Assembly (NCBI RefSeq): GCF_000611675.1
Contig: NZ_JATV01000010.1
Coordinates: 62,001 to 126,000 of the forward strand
Source: Flavobacterium succinicans LMG 10402
Lineage (GTDB): Bacteria; Bacteroidota; Bacteroidia; Flavobacteriales; Flavobacteriaceae
Direction of reading: 5' to 3'
Length of the DNA stretch: 64,000 nucleotides
This document shows, piece after piece, positions 53,575 to 63,266 of the stretch. The position numbers and the translations under genes were made by a program. Numbering within the stretch: position 1 is the stretch's first letter; every line of letters starts with the position of its first letter. The notes under the pieces are model-generated. The model did no database searches. It was not told the DNA's origin and was given only the letters and a program-made list of their open reading frames with translations.

Positions 53575-53973
53575 TTAAAGTTGCTTTTCAAACAATTGAA
53601 TTTGACTTTTAAGCCGTTCGATTAGCATAGTCATCATTCTTTTATTCAGGTTGGAAGAATTTTGAATGTAATTTTGATACTCTTCTAAAGTAAAGAGGGC
53701 AATAATGGTTCCTTTTAAAGCATTTCGAAATTTTACATCTTTTTGAATTGAATTCTCAACCAAAGCGAGCTTTTTTTCAAGGGAAAGTTCATGAAAATCT
53801 CTTTTATTTTTGTTGATGTAATGCTCAAACATTGCGAGGAACAAATCATTCTGAAGCTTCAATATCGGCCTAAGCACTTGATTTTGAAATTTTTCTTCAG
53901 TTGAAGATTGAGCCGTTATCACTCCAATTGTATCGCCTCTGAATTCTTTTAACAAAAGTTCACGCTGTGTCAT
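53575..53973 (-). CDS. 132-residue all-helical protein, unknown
   Basis: The sequence is predicted helical throughout, with no signal peptide, Cys or catalytic motif. It ends in a Leu/Lys-rich helix (MLIERLKSQIQLFEKQL) that may mediate dimer formation. Related flavobacterial proteins are sometimes labelled glyoxalase, which nothing in the sequence supports. It is divergent from the thioesterase gene, 69 bases away. Function is not assignable. Confidence 0.6.
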   Translation of the reverse strand: MTQRELLLKEFRGDTIGVITAQSSTEEKFQNQVLRPILKLQNDLFLAMFEHYINKNKRDFHELSLEKKLALVENSIQKDVKFRNALKGTIIALFTLEEYQNYIQNSSNLNKRMMTMLIERLKSQIQLFEKQL

Positions 53974-54042
53974 TTTTTTTCTTTAAAGTTAATCAAAAAG
54001 GCAGTTTATTTTTTTATAAATTTGAAGATAAACCTAAAAGAA

Positions 54043-54426
54043 ATGAGATTTCATACCAGAAAATGGGTAAAACCCGAAGATTTAAACCCAAACGGCACCT
54101 TGTTTGGAGGTCGTTTGTTAGCTTGGCTTGATGAAGAACTAGCACTGTACACCATCATTCAGCTCGAAAATTCCAGAATTGTAACCAAATACATGTCTGA
54201 AATTAATTTTACCAGTTCAGCCAGACAAGGCGATATTATTGAAATTGGGATTGATGTGGTAAAGTTTGGTAGGACGTCTTTAATTTTAAAATGTGAAGCG
54301 CGCAACATGATGACAAGAGAAACCATTATTACCATTGACAAAACAACTATGGTTAATTTAGGAACCGATGGAAAACCACAGCCGCATGGGAAAACAGAAA
54401 TTGAATTTGTGAAAGACAGATTATAA
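54043..54426 (+). CDS. acyl-CoA thioesterase, hotdog fold (YciA-type)
   Basis: The start at 54043 (MRFHTRKWV) is used instead of a TTG seven codons earlier. The 127-residue protein matches the single hotdog domain of 4HBT/YciA thioesterases: LNPNGTLFGGRLLAWLDEE holds the catalytic Asp, and GDIIEIGIDVVKFGRTS the second half. These hexamers hydrolyse acyl-CoA of varied chain length. It is followed by a terminator at 54445. Confidence 0.85.
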   Translation: MRFHTRKWVKPEDLNPNGTLFGGRLLAWLDEELALYTIIQLENSRIVTKYMSEINFTSSARQGDIIEIGIDVVKFGRTSLILKCEARNMMTRETIITIDKTTMVNLGTDGKPQPHGKTEIEFVKDRL

Positions 54427-54444
54427 AATAGACCCGAAATAAAC

Positions 54445-54482
54445 ATGCCCCAAAAAGTGAGATACTATTCGGGGCATTTTTA
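54445..54482 (+). terminator. intrinsic terminator after the thioesterase gene
   Basis: ATGCCCC and GGGGCAT pair (54445-54451 and 54471-54477), followed by TTTTTAT. Confidence 0.8.
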
Positions 54483-54534
54483 TAGAAAGAAAATTCAAAC
54501 AGGATTATGTAATTTCTGCCTTAAATCTAGCTTA

Positions 54535-55803
54535 TTACAGTGACTCCGTTTTTAAAAAAGTATGATCGGAAGGCATCTCATAAAGTTCCAAATAAAAATA
54601 GGGTACCGAGGCAATAACATGATCAAAAATATCGGCCATAATGTATTCGTAATTGACCCAGCGTTTGTCTGTTGAAAAGGCATAAATTTCTAAAGGCATT
54701 CCGTGCGGCGTGGGCTGAAGTTGACGACACATCATGGTAAGATTTTTATTCAAACCAGCATGTTGATGCAAATATTGATTGATATACTTTCTGAATAATC
54801 CTAAATTCGTCATGTTTCGACCATTAATTGCCAACGATTTATCAATAGCATTCGCTTGATTAAACCTTTCAATTTCAGCTTTTCGAGTTTGAATATAGGG
54901 CTGAACCAATTCTACTTTTTGTAAATTATCTAATTCAAAATCTTCTAAAAATCGAATCGTACTCGCTTTGATTAAAATATGTCTTTTAATTCGTCTTCCA
55001 TCAGAATTAAGCATTCCTCGCCAGTTTTGAAACGAATCCGAACTTAAACTATAAGTAGGTATCGTGGTGGTGGTATTGTCAAAATTACGAACTTTTACGG
55101 TAGCCAAATTAATTTCGATCACGTCACCATCAGCGCCATAACGTTCCATCGTAATCCAATCACCAATACGAACCATATCATTTATAGCAACTTGAACACT
55201 AGCTACAAATCCTAAAATGGTATCTCTAAAAATCAAAATGACGATAGCAGAAACAGCTCCTAAAATAGTTAGCATTTCTTTTTGACTAATCCCGAAAATT
55301 TTAGAAATAATGACAGAGATGCCAAACATCCATAGCACTATCATAATGACTTGAATAAAACTATCTACGGGTTTATCACTAAACCTTGGGATTTGTTTTA
55401 AATAATCCTGAGTAGTATTTAATAGGGATCGAATGATCCATAAAATCAATAGTACGATGTAGACGCCAACTAATTTCCCAAAAACATCTTCCCAGTAATC
55501 ATAACGTTTTAAAATTATAGGTACTGATTTGTAAATCAAAGTAAACGGGATTAGCTGCGCAATATAAATTACCGTTTTGTTGGATATGATCAAATCATCA
55601 AATTTGGTTTTTGTCTTTAGCGCAATAATAGCCATTGCTGTCACAAACAAAAAACGAAATAGCATATAAATGGAATAGGTCAGAATGATCAAAACAATGA
55701 TATTCAACACTAGACTTACATAGGAAGAAAACGAATAACCCAAACCCCATCCTCGAAATATAGGGTAGAGGAAATTAAAAATATGATCCAAAATATTACC
55801 CAT
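54535..55803 (-). CDS. mechanosensitive ion channel, MscM/YbdG-type
   Basis: This 422-residue protein has five predicted membrane helices. They are followed by the MscS-type pore helix and beta domain (FRDTILGFVASVQVAINDMVRIGDWITMERYGADGDV), then a cytoplasmic domain with the plug-like HGMPLEIYAFS. It is longer than the small MscS at 3436 and resembles E. coli YbdG. Its start overlaps the stop of the DUF3817 gene by 8 bases, so the two are translationally coupled. Confidence 0.9.
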   Translation of the reverse strand: MGNILDHIFNFLYPIFRGWGLGYSFSSYVSLVLNIIVLIILTYSIYMLFRFLFVTAMAIIALKTKTKFDDLIISNKTVIYIAQLIPFTLIYKSVPIILKRYDYWEDVFGKLVGVYIVLLILWIIRSLLNTTQDYLKQIPRFSDKPVDSFIQVIMIVLWMFGISVIISKIFGISQKEMLTILGAVSAIVILIFRDTILGFVASVQVAINDMVRIGDWITMERYGADGDVIEINLATVKVRNFDNTTTTIPTYSLSSDSFQNWRGMLNSDGRRIKRHILIKASTIRFLEDFELDNLQKVELVQPYIQTRKAEIERFNQANAIDKSLAINGRNMTNLGLFRKYINQYLHQHAGLNKNLTMMCRQLQPTPHGMPLEIYAFSTDKRWVNYEYIMADIFDHVIASVPYFYLELYEMPSDHTFLKTESL

Positions 55804-56080
55804 TGCTCAAATATTTCTTTTCAATATAAAAAGTTCCAAACGGAATTAAAGAGCCCAAAAGGATAATTAATAACGTAAGAAAAGACCATTTTTGCGCGTT
55901 TTTTAGGAGTACAGCCAATACAACATACCCAATAAACAATACACCATGACTCATACCAATTGGATACAATAAAGTTTTATATATTTCTAAATTATTGGGT
56001 TTGATAAATAACATATTCGCTAATAAAATCAGATAGGAGCATCCTTCTAAAATGGCAGTAATTTTGAATGTTTTGAACAT
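55796..56080 (-). CDS. DUF3817 membrane protein
   Basis: This 94-residue protein has three membrane helices: EGCSYLILLANMLF, SHGVLFIGYVVLAVLL, and SFLTLLIILLGSLIPFGTF. The pattern FKITAILEGCSYLILL and the charged end FYIEKKYL are typical of DUF3817. The role is unknown. It is the upstream gene of the pair with the MscS-like channel. Confidence 0.8.
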   Translation of the reverse strand: MFKTFKITAILEGCSYLILLANMLFIKPNNLEIYKTLLYPIGMSHGVLFIGYVVLAVLLKNAQKWSFLTLLIILLGSLIPFGTFYIEKKYLSNG

Positions 56081-56184
56081 TTTGATTGTATTTTTTTTAT
56101 TTAAGGCCCAAAATTAAGGATTCTTATTGATTATAACGTTTGTGAACTCAAAGTAATTTACATTTACACTTTCAACACTTGAAG

Positions 56185-56721
56185 ATGAGTAAACGCGATC
56201 TAAAAAAATATGTTGCTCAGTTAACAAAAGAGCAACTGGAAGAACAAATTTTGGAATTGTACGATAAACTAAGTACCGTAAAAGTGTACTATAATTTTGT
56301 CTTTCAACCTAAAGAAGAAGAGTTGATTCGTGAGGCCAAAACCAAAATTGCAAATGAATATTTCCCAGTTATGAAATCAGGGGCCAAAAGACAACCTAAA
56401 GCAAAAATGAGACGATCGGTTGCTCAAAAGTACATTAAGCATTTTGTCACACTTGGCGTAGATCCGTATCGTATAGCCGATGTAATGCTTTTTGCCATTG
56501 AAATAGGACAAACCCATGCTTTAGAAAACAAAACAACTTCAGATGCCTATTTAAAAAGTACTTTCAACTCTTTTGCGCAAGCGTTAGACTTTTGTATCCG
56601 TCATGGAATTTTTGTTGATTTCAAAAGTAGAATGGAGGCCATCACTACTGAAATTACCTTACAAAAATGGAAAAATAGTGCTGATTTTGAAATAGTACTA
56701 GAAAAAACAACCAAATTTTAA
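56185..56721 (+). CDS. DUF6155 protein
   Basis: The ATG at 56185 (MSKRDLKKYVAQLT) is preferred to the TTG at 56179. The 178-residue, mostly helical protein carries the pattern LTKEQLEEQILELYDKL, then YYNFVFQPKEEELI, that I associate with DUF6155. No catalytic site is visible. It lies 103 bases before a RadD-like helicase gene on the same strand and could act with it, but this is only proximity. Confidence 0.65.
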   Translation: MSKRDLKKYVAQLTKEQLEEQILELYDKLSTVKVYYNFVFQPKEEELIREAKTKIANEYFPVMKSGAKRQPKAKMRRSVAQKYIKHFVTLGVDPYRIADVMLFAIEIGQTHALENKTTSDAYLKSTFNSFAQALDFCIRHGIFVDFKSRMEAITTEITLQKWKNSADFEIVLEKTTKF

Positions 56722-56824
56722 AGCTGCTTAATAAAATTATTGGTTTCAGACTATAAAAATTTATTTTAATAGTAGTGCAATAACTCTTTTTAAAGCGTAG
56801 TTTTGCAAAAATCCAAAATTTATA

Positions 56825-58363
56825 ATGTTAGAAGACGCTTTAGAAATTCAAGTTGAAGTTAAAAAAGAATTATATGCTTATCAAAAAGGTGACATTGACG
56901 CCATTTTTGAGCGCATAGATAACGCCCCAATCAATCATCATTTATTATATCAATTACCAACAGGTGGAGGAAAAACGGTTGTTTTTTCTGAAATCGTACG
57001 TAGATATTTATCTCAACATGATAAAAAAGTAGTGGTTTTAACTCATAGAATCGAATTGTGCAAGCAAACCTCGAAGATGCTGAAAGGTTTTGGAGTTAAG
57101 AACAAAATCATCAATAGTAAAGTCAAAGAATTACCCGATCAAAATGATTATTCTTGTTTCGTTGCTATGGTCGAAACCTTGAAAAACCGTATCAATGATG
57201 AGAAATTACACTTAGACAATATTGGATTGGTCATTATTGATGAGGCGCATTATAACTCTTTCAGAAAATTATTGAATTCATTCAAAAACGCCTTTATACT
57301 TGGAGTTACAGCTACGCCGCTAAGTTCCAACATCAAATTACCGATGCATCAAAGTTACAATGAACTTATAGTTGGAGATACCATTGGTTCACTAATCGAG
57401 AAAGGATTTTTGGCTCGTGCGGTTACTTATAGCTATGATGTTGGTTTGACTTCATTGAAAGTAGGTATTAATGGTGATTATACCGTTAAATCATCAGACG
57501 ACCTTTATACCAATACCCTAATGCAAGAGAAATTATTGTATGCCTATACTGAACGCTCTTTGGGAAAAAAAACATTGATTTTTAATAATGGTATAAACAC
57601 TTCGCTATATGTTTACGAAACTTTTCGTGAGGCAGGATATCCTATTCGTCATTTAGACAATACTAGTAATAATGACGAGCGTAAAGAAATATTGCACTGG
57701 TTTAAGCATACACCGGATGCCATTTTAACGTCGGTTGGAATTTTAACTACAGGTTTTGATGAACCTACAGTGGAAACCATTATCTTAAATAGAGCGACAA
57801 AATCGTTGACTTTGTACTTTCAGATGATTGGACGTGGCTCTAGAAAATTACCTGGAAAGGATGAGTTTACCGTAATTGACTTAGGAAACAATGCCGCTCG
57901 ATTTGGTCTTTGGAGTGAACCAGTAAACTGGCAACATATTTTTAAATCGCCCGAATTTTATCTTGAAAATCTTAGAGACGATCAAGAAATTGAATTGCAT
58001 TTTAAATACCAAATGCCTCCAGAATTAAGAGCGAAATTTAGTAAAACTGAGGTGGTAACCTTTGATGTTGATGAAGAACATAAATTAGCGATCAAGCAGA
58101 ATTTACGTTCCAAAGTAGTGTTGGATAAATCCTTGGATCAGCATGCTTCTATGTGCGTTGACAATACAGAATTACCTCAAGAAGCTAGGGCGTTAGCCAA
58201 AGAATTAGAGGATGATATTGACTGCAGAATTAAGCGTTATTCCAAATGTTTAAGCCAATGTAGTAAAAATTACCGCGAATGGTTAGTAGATGATTATAAA
58301 CAAAAGCTAACCTTACTTATTGGCAAAAAATACCGTGAAAAAATCATGAATGAATTAGATTAA
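56825..58363 (+). CDS. SF2 helicase, RadD/type III restriction subunit-like
   Basis: This 512-residue protein has the SF2 motifs I (LPTGGGKTVVFSEI), II (IDEAHYNS), III (GVTATPLS) and VI (QMIGRGSRK). The C-terminal part (about 380-512) has several conserved Cys (MCVDN, DCRIK, CLSQCSKN). RadD-type proteins act in crosslink and double-strand break repair with RecA. No methyltransferase or restriction partner lies nearby, so a restriction role is unlikely. Specificity for DNA or RNA is not proven. Confidence 0.8.
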   Translation: MLEDALEIQVEVKKELYAYQKGDIDAIFERIDNAPINHHLLYQLPTGGGKTVVFSEIVRRYLSQHDKKVVVLTHRIELCKQTSKMLKGFGVKNKIINSKVKELPDQNDYSCFVAMVETLKNRINDEKLHLDNIGLVIIDEAHYNSFRKLLNSFKNAFILGVTATPLSSNIKLPMHQSYNELIVGDTIGSLIEKGFLARAVTYSYDVGLTSLKVGINGDYTVKSSDDLYTNTLMQEKLLYAYTERSLGKKTLIFNNGINTSLYVYETFREAGYPIRHLDNTSNNDERKEILHWFKHTPDAILTSVGILTTGFDEPTVETIILNRATKSLTLYFQMIGRGSRKLPGKDEFTVIDLGNNAARFGLWSEPVNWQHIFKSPEFYLENLRDDQEIELHFKYQMPPELRAKFSKTEVVTFDVDEEHKLAIKQNLRSKVVLDKSLDQHASMCVDNTELPQEARALAKELEDDIDCRIKRYSKCLSQCSKNYREWLVDDYKQKLTLLIGKKYREKIMNELD

Positions 58364-58438
58364 AAAATGTAGAGTGCTACTTAAAAATCACTTTTCAATT
58401 TAGTTCACTTTTAAATTATAACTATAATACTTACTCAT

Positions 58439-59773
58439 ATGTCAAAACAATTCTCCGATTTAGGGCTTTCAGCACCCATTGTAAAAGCGATTACCGAAAG
58501 GGGAATTGTTATACCAACTGAAATTCAAGCAAAGATTATTCCTCTAGCATTAAGCAACAAAACAGATCTTGTTGGAATTGCCAAAACAGGTACAGGGAAA
58601 ACTGCCGCTTTTGGCTTACCCATTTTGAATTTAATTGACAGCTCAAAGCAATCGATTCAAGCTGTAATTTTAGTGCCCACGAGAGAATTAGGGAATCAAA
58701 TTTTTGAAAATTTAACCGAATTTTCAAAATATCAACCAGAAGTTTCAATAGCAGTGACCTGTGGAGGAGTCCCAATCAAACCTCAAGTAGAGCGCTTGTT
58801 GCGACCTACACATATTATCATTGCAACTCCTGGTAGACTTATCGACTTAATTGAGCGTAAAGCAATCAACTTAGCTCATACTACATTTTTGGTATTGGAC
58901 GAAGCAGATGAAATGGTTTCAGTACTAAAAGACAGTATTGATACTATTATTGCCGAATTACCAAAAAATCGTCAAACTCTTTTGTTTACCGCAACATTAC
59001 CCGGAACTATAAAACAGCTTATTCAAAATTACCTAAATAAAAATGTTGTTCAAGTTAGTGCCAACATGGAAACCATGGGTAATCAAGGCATTGATCACCA
59101 TTACATAGTGGTTGATCCCATTGAAAAGTTAGATGTTTTGATGCATTTTTTAAATACTAAAGAAGGGGAGCGCGGTATCATTTTTTGTAAAACTAAAGCT
59201 GCTGTAAATAAATTGGCTAAGAATCTGGCGATCAATAAATTTTCGTCTGGAGCATTGCATGGTAGTTTATCGCAAGGAATACGTGATCGAATTATGGGCC
59301 AATTCCGCCAAGGACATATTAATATACTGATTGCAACCGATTTGGCCGCACGTGGCATTGATGTAGCAGCTATTTCATATGTTGTAAATTATCATCTACC
59401 TGATACTTATGAAGCCTATGTACACCGAAGTGGACGAACCGCTAGAGCTGGAGCCAAAGGATTATCATTGACCGTTTTACAACCAGAAGAAGAAGTTGAA
59501 ATTACTGATTTTGAAAAAGAGTTAGGCATTCAATTTTCTAAATATCAAAAACCTTCGTCGGCTAGTATTGAAGAAAATAATGCTTTTTTGTGGGCAAAAC
59601 AGATTTTTAAAACAAAGCCAAATCACGAATTGGACACTGAGTTTAAAACTAAAATAAAAACAATTTTTCATCATTTAACCAAAGAAGAATTGATCGAGAA
59701 ACTGATTGCAAATTATTGGACACAAAACAAACTAGATATTCAAGAAAAGCCAGTTAAAAAATTTAAAGGCTAA
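58439..59773 (+). CDS. DEAD-box RNA helicase
   Basis: This 444-residue protein has the Q-motif (FSDLGLSAPIVKAITERGI...PTEIQ), motif I AKTGTGKTAAFGLP, DEAD in LVLDEADEM, TAT, and motif VI HRSGRTARAG. It unwinds RNA duplexes in ribosome assembly or mRNA decay. The C-terminal 60 residues, ending in a basic KKFKG tail, are less conserved and could bind RNA. It ends at a terminator at 59801. Confidence 0.93.
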   Translation: MSKQFSDLGLSAPIVKAITERGIVIPTEIQAKIIPLALSNKTDLVGIAKTGTGKTAAFGLPILNLIDSSKQSIQAVILVPTRELGNQIFENLTEFSKYQPEVSIAVTCGGVPIKPQVERLLRPTHIIIATPGRLIDLIERKAINLAHTTFLVLDEADEMVSVLKDSIDTIIAELPKNRQTLLFTATLPGTIKQLIQNYLNKNVVQVSANMETMGNQGIDHHYIVVDPIEKLDVLMHFLNTKEGERGIIFCKTKAAVNKLAKNLAINKFSSGALHGSLSQGIRDRIMGQFRQGHINILIATDLAARGIDVAAISYVVNYHLPDTYEAYVHRSGRTARAGAKGLSLTVLQPEEEVEITDFEKELGIQFSKYQKPSSASIEENNAFLWAKQIFKTKPNHELDTEFKTKIKTIFHHLTKEELIEKLIANYWTQNKLDIQEKPVKKFKG

Positions 59774-59800
59774 ATAAATTTTTAAACTTATATTTTAAAG

Positions 59801-59834
59801 TACAATCATTTGTAATGAATGATTGTATTTTTTT
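59801..59834 (+). terminator. intrinsic terminator after the DEAD-box helicase
   Basis: TACAATCATT pairs with AATGATTGTA around a 7-base loop, followed by seven T. The rest of the gap to 60021 is AT-rich with nothing recognisable. Confidence 0.85.
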
Positions 59835-60021
59835 AAAGATTATAATTTACAAAAATATACTTAGTTTTAATACAGTTCAAAAACAAGTATTTTCTATTGT
59901 CATCTTTTGAACTATAATTTATATTATGTAAAATAGAAAAATGTAAAATTGAAACTATTTAAATATAATTACAATATACAGATTACATACCGATTTAGCA
60001 TTTTTAAAACTTAAGCAAAAA

Positions 60022-60047
60022 AAAACACCTTCAGTCAAAGGTGTTTT
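60022..60047 (-). terminator. intrinsic terminator of the DUF2911 gene
   Basis: AAAACACCTT and AAGGTGTTTT pair around a 6-base loop. On the minus strand it is followed by a T-run of nine, placed just after the DUF2911 stop. Confidence 0.85.
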
Positions 60048-60065
60048 ACTTTTATTTTGAGAATA

Positions 60066-60572
60066 TTATTTTACTTCAAATCCTATAATCCAATTTTCCC
60101 AAGCTAATTCAATTCTAGTCTTCAAAATTCTATATTCTAATTTTTCTATTAGATTATCTGATTTTTGATTATCAACCGTTACGCGTAATTGATCACTTGC
60201 TGCTTTATAATCATAAGAACCCCATTGCTTAGCGACTTTGTTAAAAATTATAATACTTTGTTTTTTACTTGGTATTATAAAAAAAGAATAGCTGCCTGCT
60301 GGTAATTGCTTTCCCTCAATACTAATGGTTTTATCAGTAACAAAAGTTGTAGCATCGTTTGCACCCGCTCGCCAAACTTGTTCAAACGGCACTAAAGCTC
60401 CCCAAATAGCACGTCCTTTAACCGAAGGACTTCCGTATTTAATAGTAATAGTAGCGCCATTAATGTTGCCTGTTACTGATTCTGCAGGACTTCCTGCTTT
60501 TGTTTGTGACCAACCAATTACACTTAATAAAAAGAAGAAAAATAATACTAATTTTTGTGAGTTTGTTTTCAT
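60066..60572 (-). CDS. DUF2911 exported protein
   Basis: This 168-residue protein has a signal peptide (FFFFLLSVIGWSQ). The DUF2911 domain follows: IKYGSPSVKGRAIWG, VWRAGANDATTF and LPAGSYSFFIIPS. The fold is a beta sandwich found in many Bacteroidota periplasmic proteins. No enzymatic residue is recognised. It is a single gene, with its own terminator, divergent from the CBS/nucleotidyltransferase gene. Confidence 0.85.
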   Translation of the reverse strand: MKTNSQKLVLFFFFLLSVIGWSQTKAGSPAESVTGNINGATITIKYGSPSVKGRAIWGALVPFEQVWRAGANDATTFVTDKTISIEGKQLPAGSYSFFIIPSKKQSIIIFNKVAKQWGSYDYKAASDQLRVTVDNQKSDNLIEKLEYRILKTRIELAWENWIIGFEVK

Positions 60573-60618
60573 GCTTTTTTTAGTTAAATTTAGTAGTTAA
60601 AAGTACTTTAAGTCTAGC

Positions 60619-60626
60619 TATATTTG
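60619..60626 (+). promoter_or_regulatory. candidate -7 box of the CBS/nucleotidyltransferase gene
   Basis: TATATTTG fits TAnnTTTG but is 123 bases before the start codon, so the leader would be long. No firm -33 match. Confidence 0.3.
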
Positions 60627-60748
60627 TAAATAAAACTCATTTTTTAAGAAATAATTTTGATATTTGTAAATCAATGAGTTAACCATTACATTTCAGTATA
60701 ACTAATTTTAATTATTTTTTTATACGACCTTAAATCTTACTTTTTATT

Positions 60749-62665
60749 ATGAATACAGTGGCTGAACGTATTGCTGATTTTCTTAAAGAATATCCACCCT
60801 TCAACAACTTAACTTTTGCTGAGCTTTCTGAAATTGCAATAAACATTCGAGTTATCTATCTTGAAAAGCATCAAACATTATTTCAAATTAATGATATTCT
60901 TCATGACTGTTTTTACGTAATTGCATCTGGAACCGTTAATTTATCTGTTATTTCTGATGCAGAAGAAACGCTTTTACACAAATGCAATCAAGGTGATATT
61001 TTTGGCTTACGTCCTTTTTTTGCTAAAAATAATTACATGATGACCGCAAAAGCTCGTGAGGAAAGCATAGTGTACGCTATTCCAATTGCCGTATTTAGGC
61101 CTTTTGTGAGCAATAATTCAATGGTTTTGAATTTTTTATTAGAAAGTTTTGCCGCCACCTCAAGATTTTCTAACGATAAAGATAAATATGGGAATGCGAT
61201 GATTTCTGATAATGTTTTTTTTCCAGAACAACAATCTGAAATTCAATATTTCCAATCACTTTCATATAATACTTCACCGTTAACCACTACTTCCAAAACA
61301 GTCATTAAAGATATCGCTCAAATAATGACAGAAGAAGTTGTGAACAATGTTTTAATTTGTGAAAAAAACTATCCAATTGGCATTGTAACGGATCAAGATA
61401 TGCGATCCAAAGTGGCAACTGGACGCTATTTGATTACGGATACTGTTGATAAAATTATGGATTCACCAGTAATTCCGGTAGTTGAAAGTATTTCATTGGC
61501 AGAAGCTCAATTACTAATGCTAAAACATAATGTTACGCATTTATGTGTTACGCTTGATGGTACTACGCAATCTGTAGTTAAAGGAATTATATCCGAACAT
61601 GACTTGATTATTGCACAAGCAAGCAATCCTGGAGTAATGATCAAAGAAATTAAGCGATCTTTAACTTCCAAAGATTTAAAACAAATCCGTGAACGATTGA
61701 CCGATTTGATTCAAAATGCAATTAATAAGAATATTCCCCTTTATCACGTAGCTAATATTGCCAGTGAGATCAATTTAGCAATTATAAAAAGAAGTGTAGA
61801 ATTGTCTATATTAGATATGGGCTCCCCTCCTGCTCGTTTTGCTTGGTTTAGTATTGGGAGTCAAGGGCGTAAGGAGCAATTATTGTTTACAGATCAAGAC
61901 AGTATGTTGATTTTTGAAGATGTACCAGCCGATCAATATCGTAATGTCAAAGATTATTTTATTAAATTAGCCAAAAGAACAACATCAACATTAGAAAAAG
62001 TAGGCTATCCTGTTTGTCCAGAAAACCATATGGCTGGCAATTTGCAATGGAGTAAATCATTATCAGATTGGATCAAACAATTCAATAGTTGGATGAATAC
62101 TCCTGGAGAAAACAGTAACAATATGAGTAGTATATTCTTCGATTATGAGTTGGTTTTTGGAGACGACAAGTTAGAGGAAGCTATTGGAAATGTAGTTTTG
62201 CAAAACGCAAAAAACAATACCTTATTTTTTGACTTTCTCGGAAACCATGTTTTAAAAAATAATACTCCGCTTACTTTTTTCAAGAAATTCATTTTAGAGG
62301 AAGACGCTATCAATCGTAATAAATTTGATATTAAAACACGTGCACTAATGCCGTTAATTGATGGAGCTCGATTATTTGCTTTATATTTCAATTTGAAAGG
62401 AATAAACAATACCTATCTCAGATATAAGCAATTGGCCATTGTCGATCCAAATAATGAAGAGATTTATTTGAATTGTGCGGATGCTTTTATTACATTGTCT
62501 AAAATTAGAACTAATGAAGGGTTAAAAAATGATGACTCTGGACAATACATACCGGTAACCGAAATGTCAAAATTGGATAAGGACAAATTAAAAATGGCTT
62601 TACAGCCAATGAAAGATTTAGAAGAATTAATTAAAGGCAAATTTAAACTTACACAATTTTCATAG
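60749..62665 (+). CDS. cNMP-binding / CBS / DUF294 nucleotidyltransferase protein
   Basis: This 638-residue protein has four parts. A cyclic-nucleotide-binding-like domain covers about residues 8-130, and a CBS pair about 165-290 (EEVVNNVLI..., DKIMDSPVIPVV). A nucleotidyltransferase domain follows with GSQGRKEQLLFTDQDS near 372-389 (metal Asp residues in DQD), and a DUF294-type C-terminal domain ends it. Such proteins are thought to add or remove nucleotidyl groups on partner enzymes, as in PII uridylylation, or to regulate acetate metabolism. The exonuclease-like gene starts 1 base after its stop, so they form one unit. Confidence 0.85.
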   Translation: MNTVAERIADFLKEYPPFNNLTFAELSEIAINIRVIYLEKHQTLFQINDILHDCFYVIASGTVNLSVISDAEETLLHKCNQGDIFGLRPFFAKNNYMMTAKAREESIVYAIPIAVFRPFVSNNSMVLNFLLESFAATSRFSNDKDKYGNAMISDNVFFPEQQSEIQYFQSLSYNTSPLTTTSKTVIKDIAQIMTEEVVNNVLICEKNYPIGIVTDQDMRSKVATGRYLITDTVDKIMDSPVIPVVESISLAEAQLLMLKHNVTHLCVTLDGTTQSVVKGIISEHDLIIAQASNPGVMIKEIKRSLTSKDLKQIRERLTDLIQNAINKNIPLYHVANIASEINLAIIKRSVELSILDMGSPPARFAWFSIGSQGRKEQLLFTDQDSMLIFEDVPADQYRNVKDYFIKLAKRTTSTLEKVGYPVCPENHMAGNLQWSKSLSDWIKQFNSWMNTPGENSNNMSSIFFDYELVFGDDKLEEAIGNVVLQNAKNNTLFFDFLGNHVLKNNTPLTFFKKFILEEDAINRNKFDIKTRALMPLIDGARLFALYFNLKGINNTYLRYKQLAIVDPNNEEIYLNCADAFITLSKIRTNEGLKNDDSGQYIPVTEMSKLDKDKLKMALQPMKDLEELIKGKFKLTQFS

Positions 62666-62666
62666 T

Positions 62667-63266
62667 ATGCTAGATTGGCTTAAAAATATAAATAAAGATT
62701 TTCCGGATTTTTGGAAAAAATATTTGGAGAAATTTGAATCAAAACCAGATAAAATCATTGTGTTTTCAACTGAAACTTCAGGAATGAACTCCAACAAAGA
62801 TGTGATTTTATCTATTGGCTCCTTTCAAATCGAAGAGTCAAGTATCGCTATGGGCCAAAGCTTTGAGGCAGTTTTACTACAATACAAATATTTTCATGAT
62901 AATGGACTATCCAATGAATTTATTGTGGATAGCAAAATGAAAAAATTGGTCGAAATGGATGCTATTCAGATGTTTGTGGATTTCATTGGAAATGCTATTT
63001 TAATTGGGCATCATGTTGATTTTGATGTCGAAATGATTAATGCATCTCTAGAAAAACTAGGCTGTGGACGATTGAAAAATCAGGCACTTGATGTTGATGT
63101 AATGTATCGAAAGATTAATGACATTACAGACAAACAATTTTCATTAGATGAACTCTGTAGCATTTATAAAATTCCAAAAAGTGACAGACATTCTTCATCA
63201 GAAGACGCTTTTAGAATTGCGCTTTTATTTTTAAAATTAAAAAATAAATTAGACTTGAAGTTTTAA
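62667..63266 (+). CDS. DnaQ-like 3'-5' exonuclease domain protein with altered first motif
   Basis: This 199-residue protein matches the DEDDh exonuclease fold. ExoII is GHHVDFD (Asp120) and ExoIII is HSSSED (His175, Asp180). In ExoI the usual DxE reads STE (Ser34, Glu36), so the first metal-binding Asp is replaced by Ser. Activity may be lost or changed. It is coupled to the CBS/nucleotidyltransferase gene (1-base gap). In other bacteria the same pair is common, sometimes near acetyl-CoA synthetase. Confidence 0.85.
   Translation: MLDWLKNINKDFPDFWKKYLEKFESKPDKIIVFSTETSGMNSNKDVILSIGSFQIEESSIAMGQSFEAVLLQYKYFHDNGLSNEFIVDSKMKKLVEMDAIQMFVDFIGNAILIGHHVDFDVEMINASLEKLGCGRLKNQALDVDVMYRKINDITDKQFSLDELCSIYKIPKSDRHSSSEDAFRIALLFLKLKNKLDLKF

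Noticed and set aside
56825..58363. Helicase as part of a type III restriction-modification system
   Set aside because: No methyltransferase gene is present on either side, and the protein lacks a recognisable endonuclease domain.
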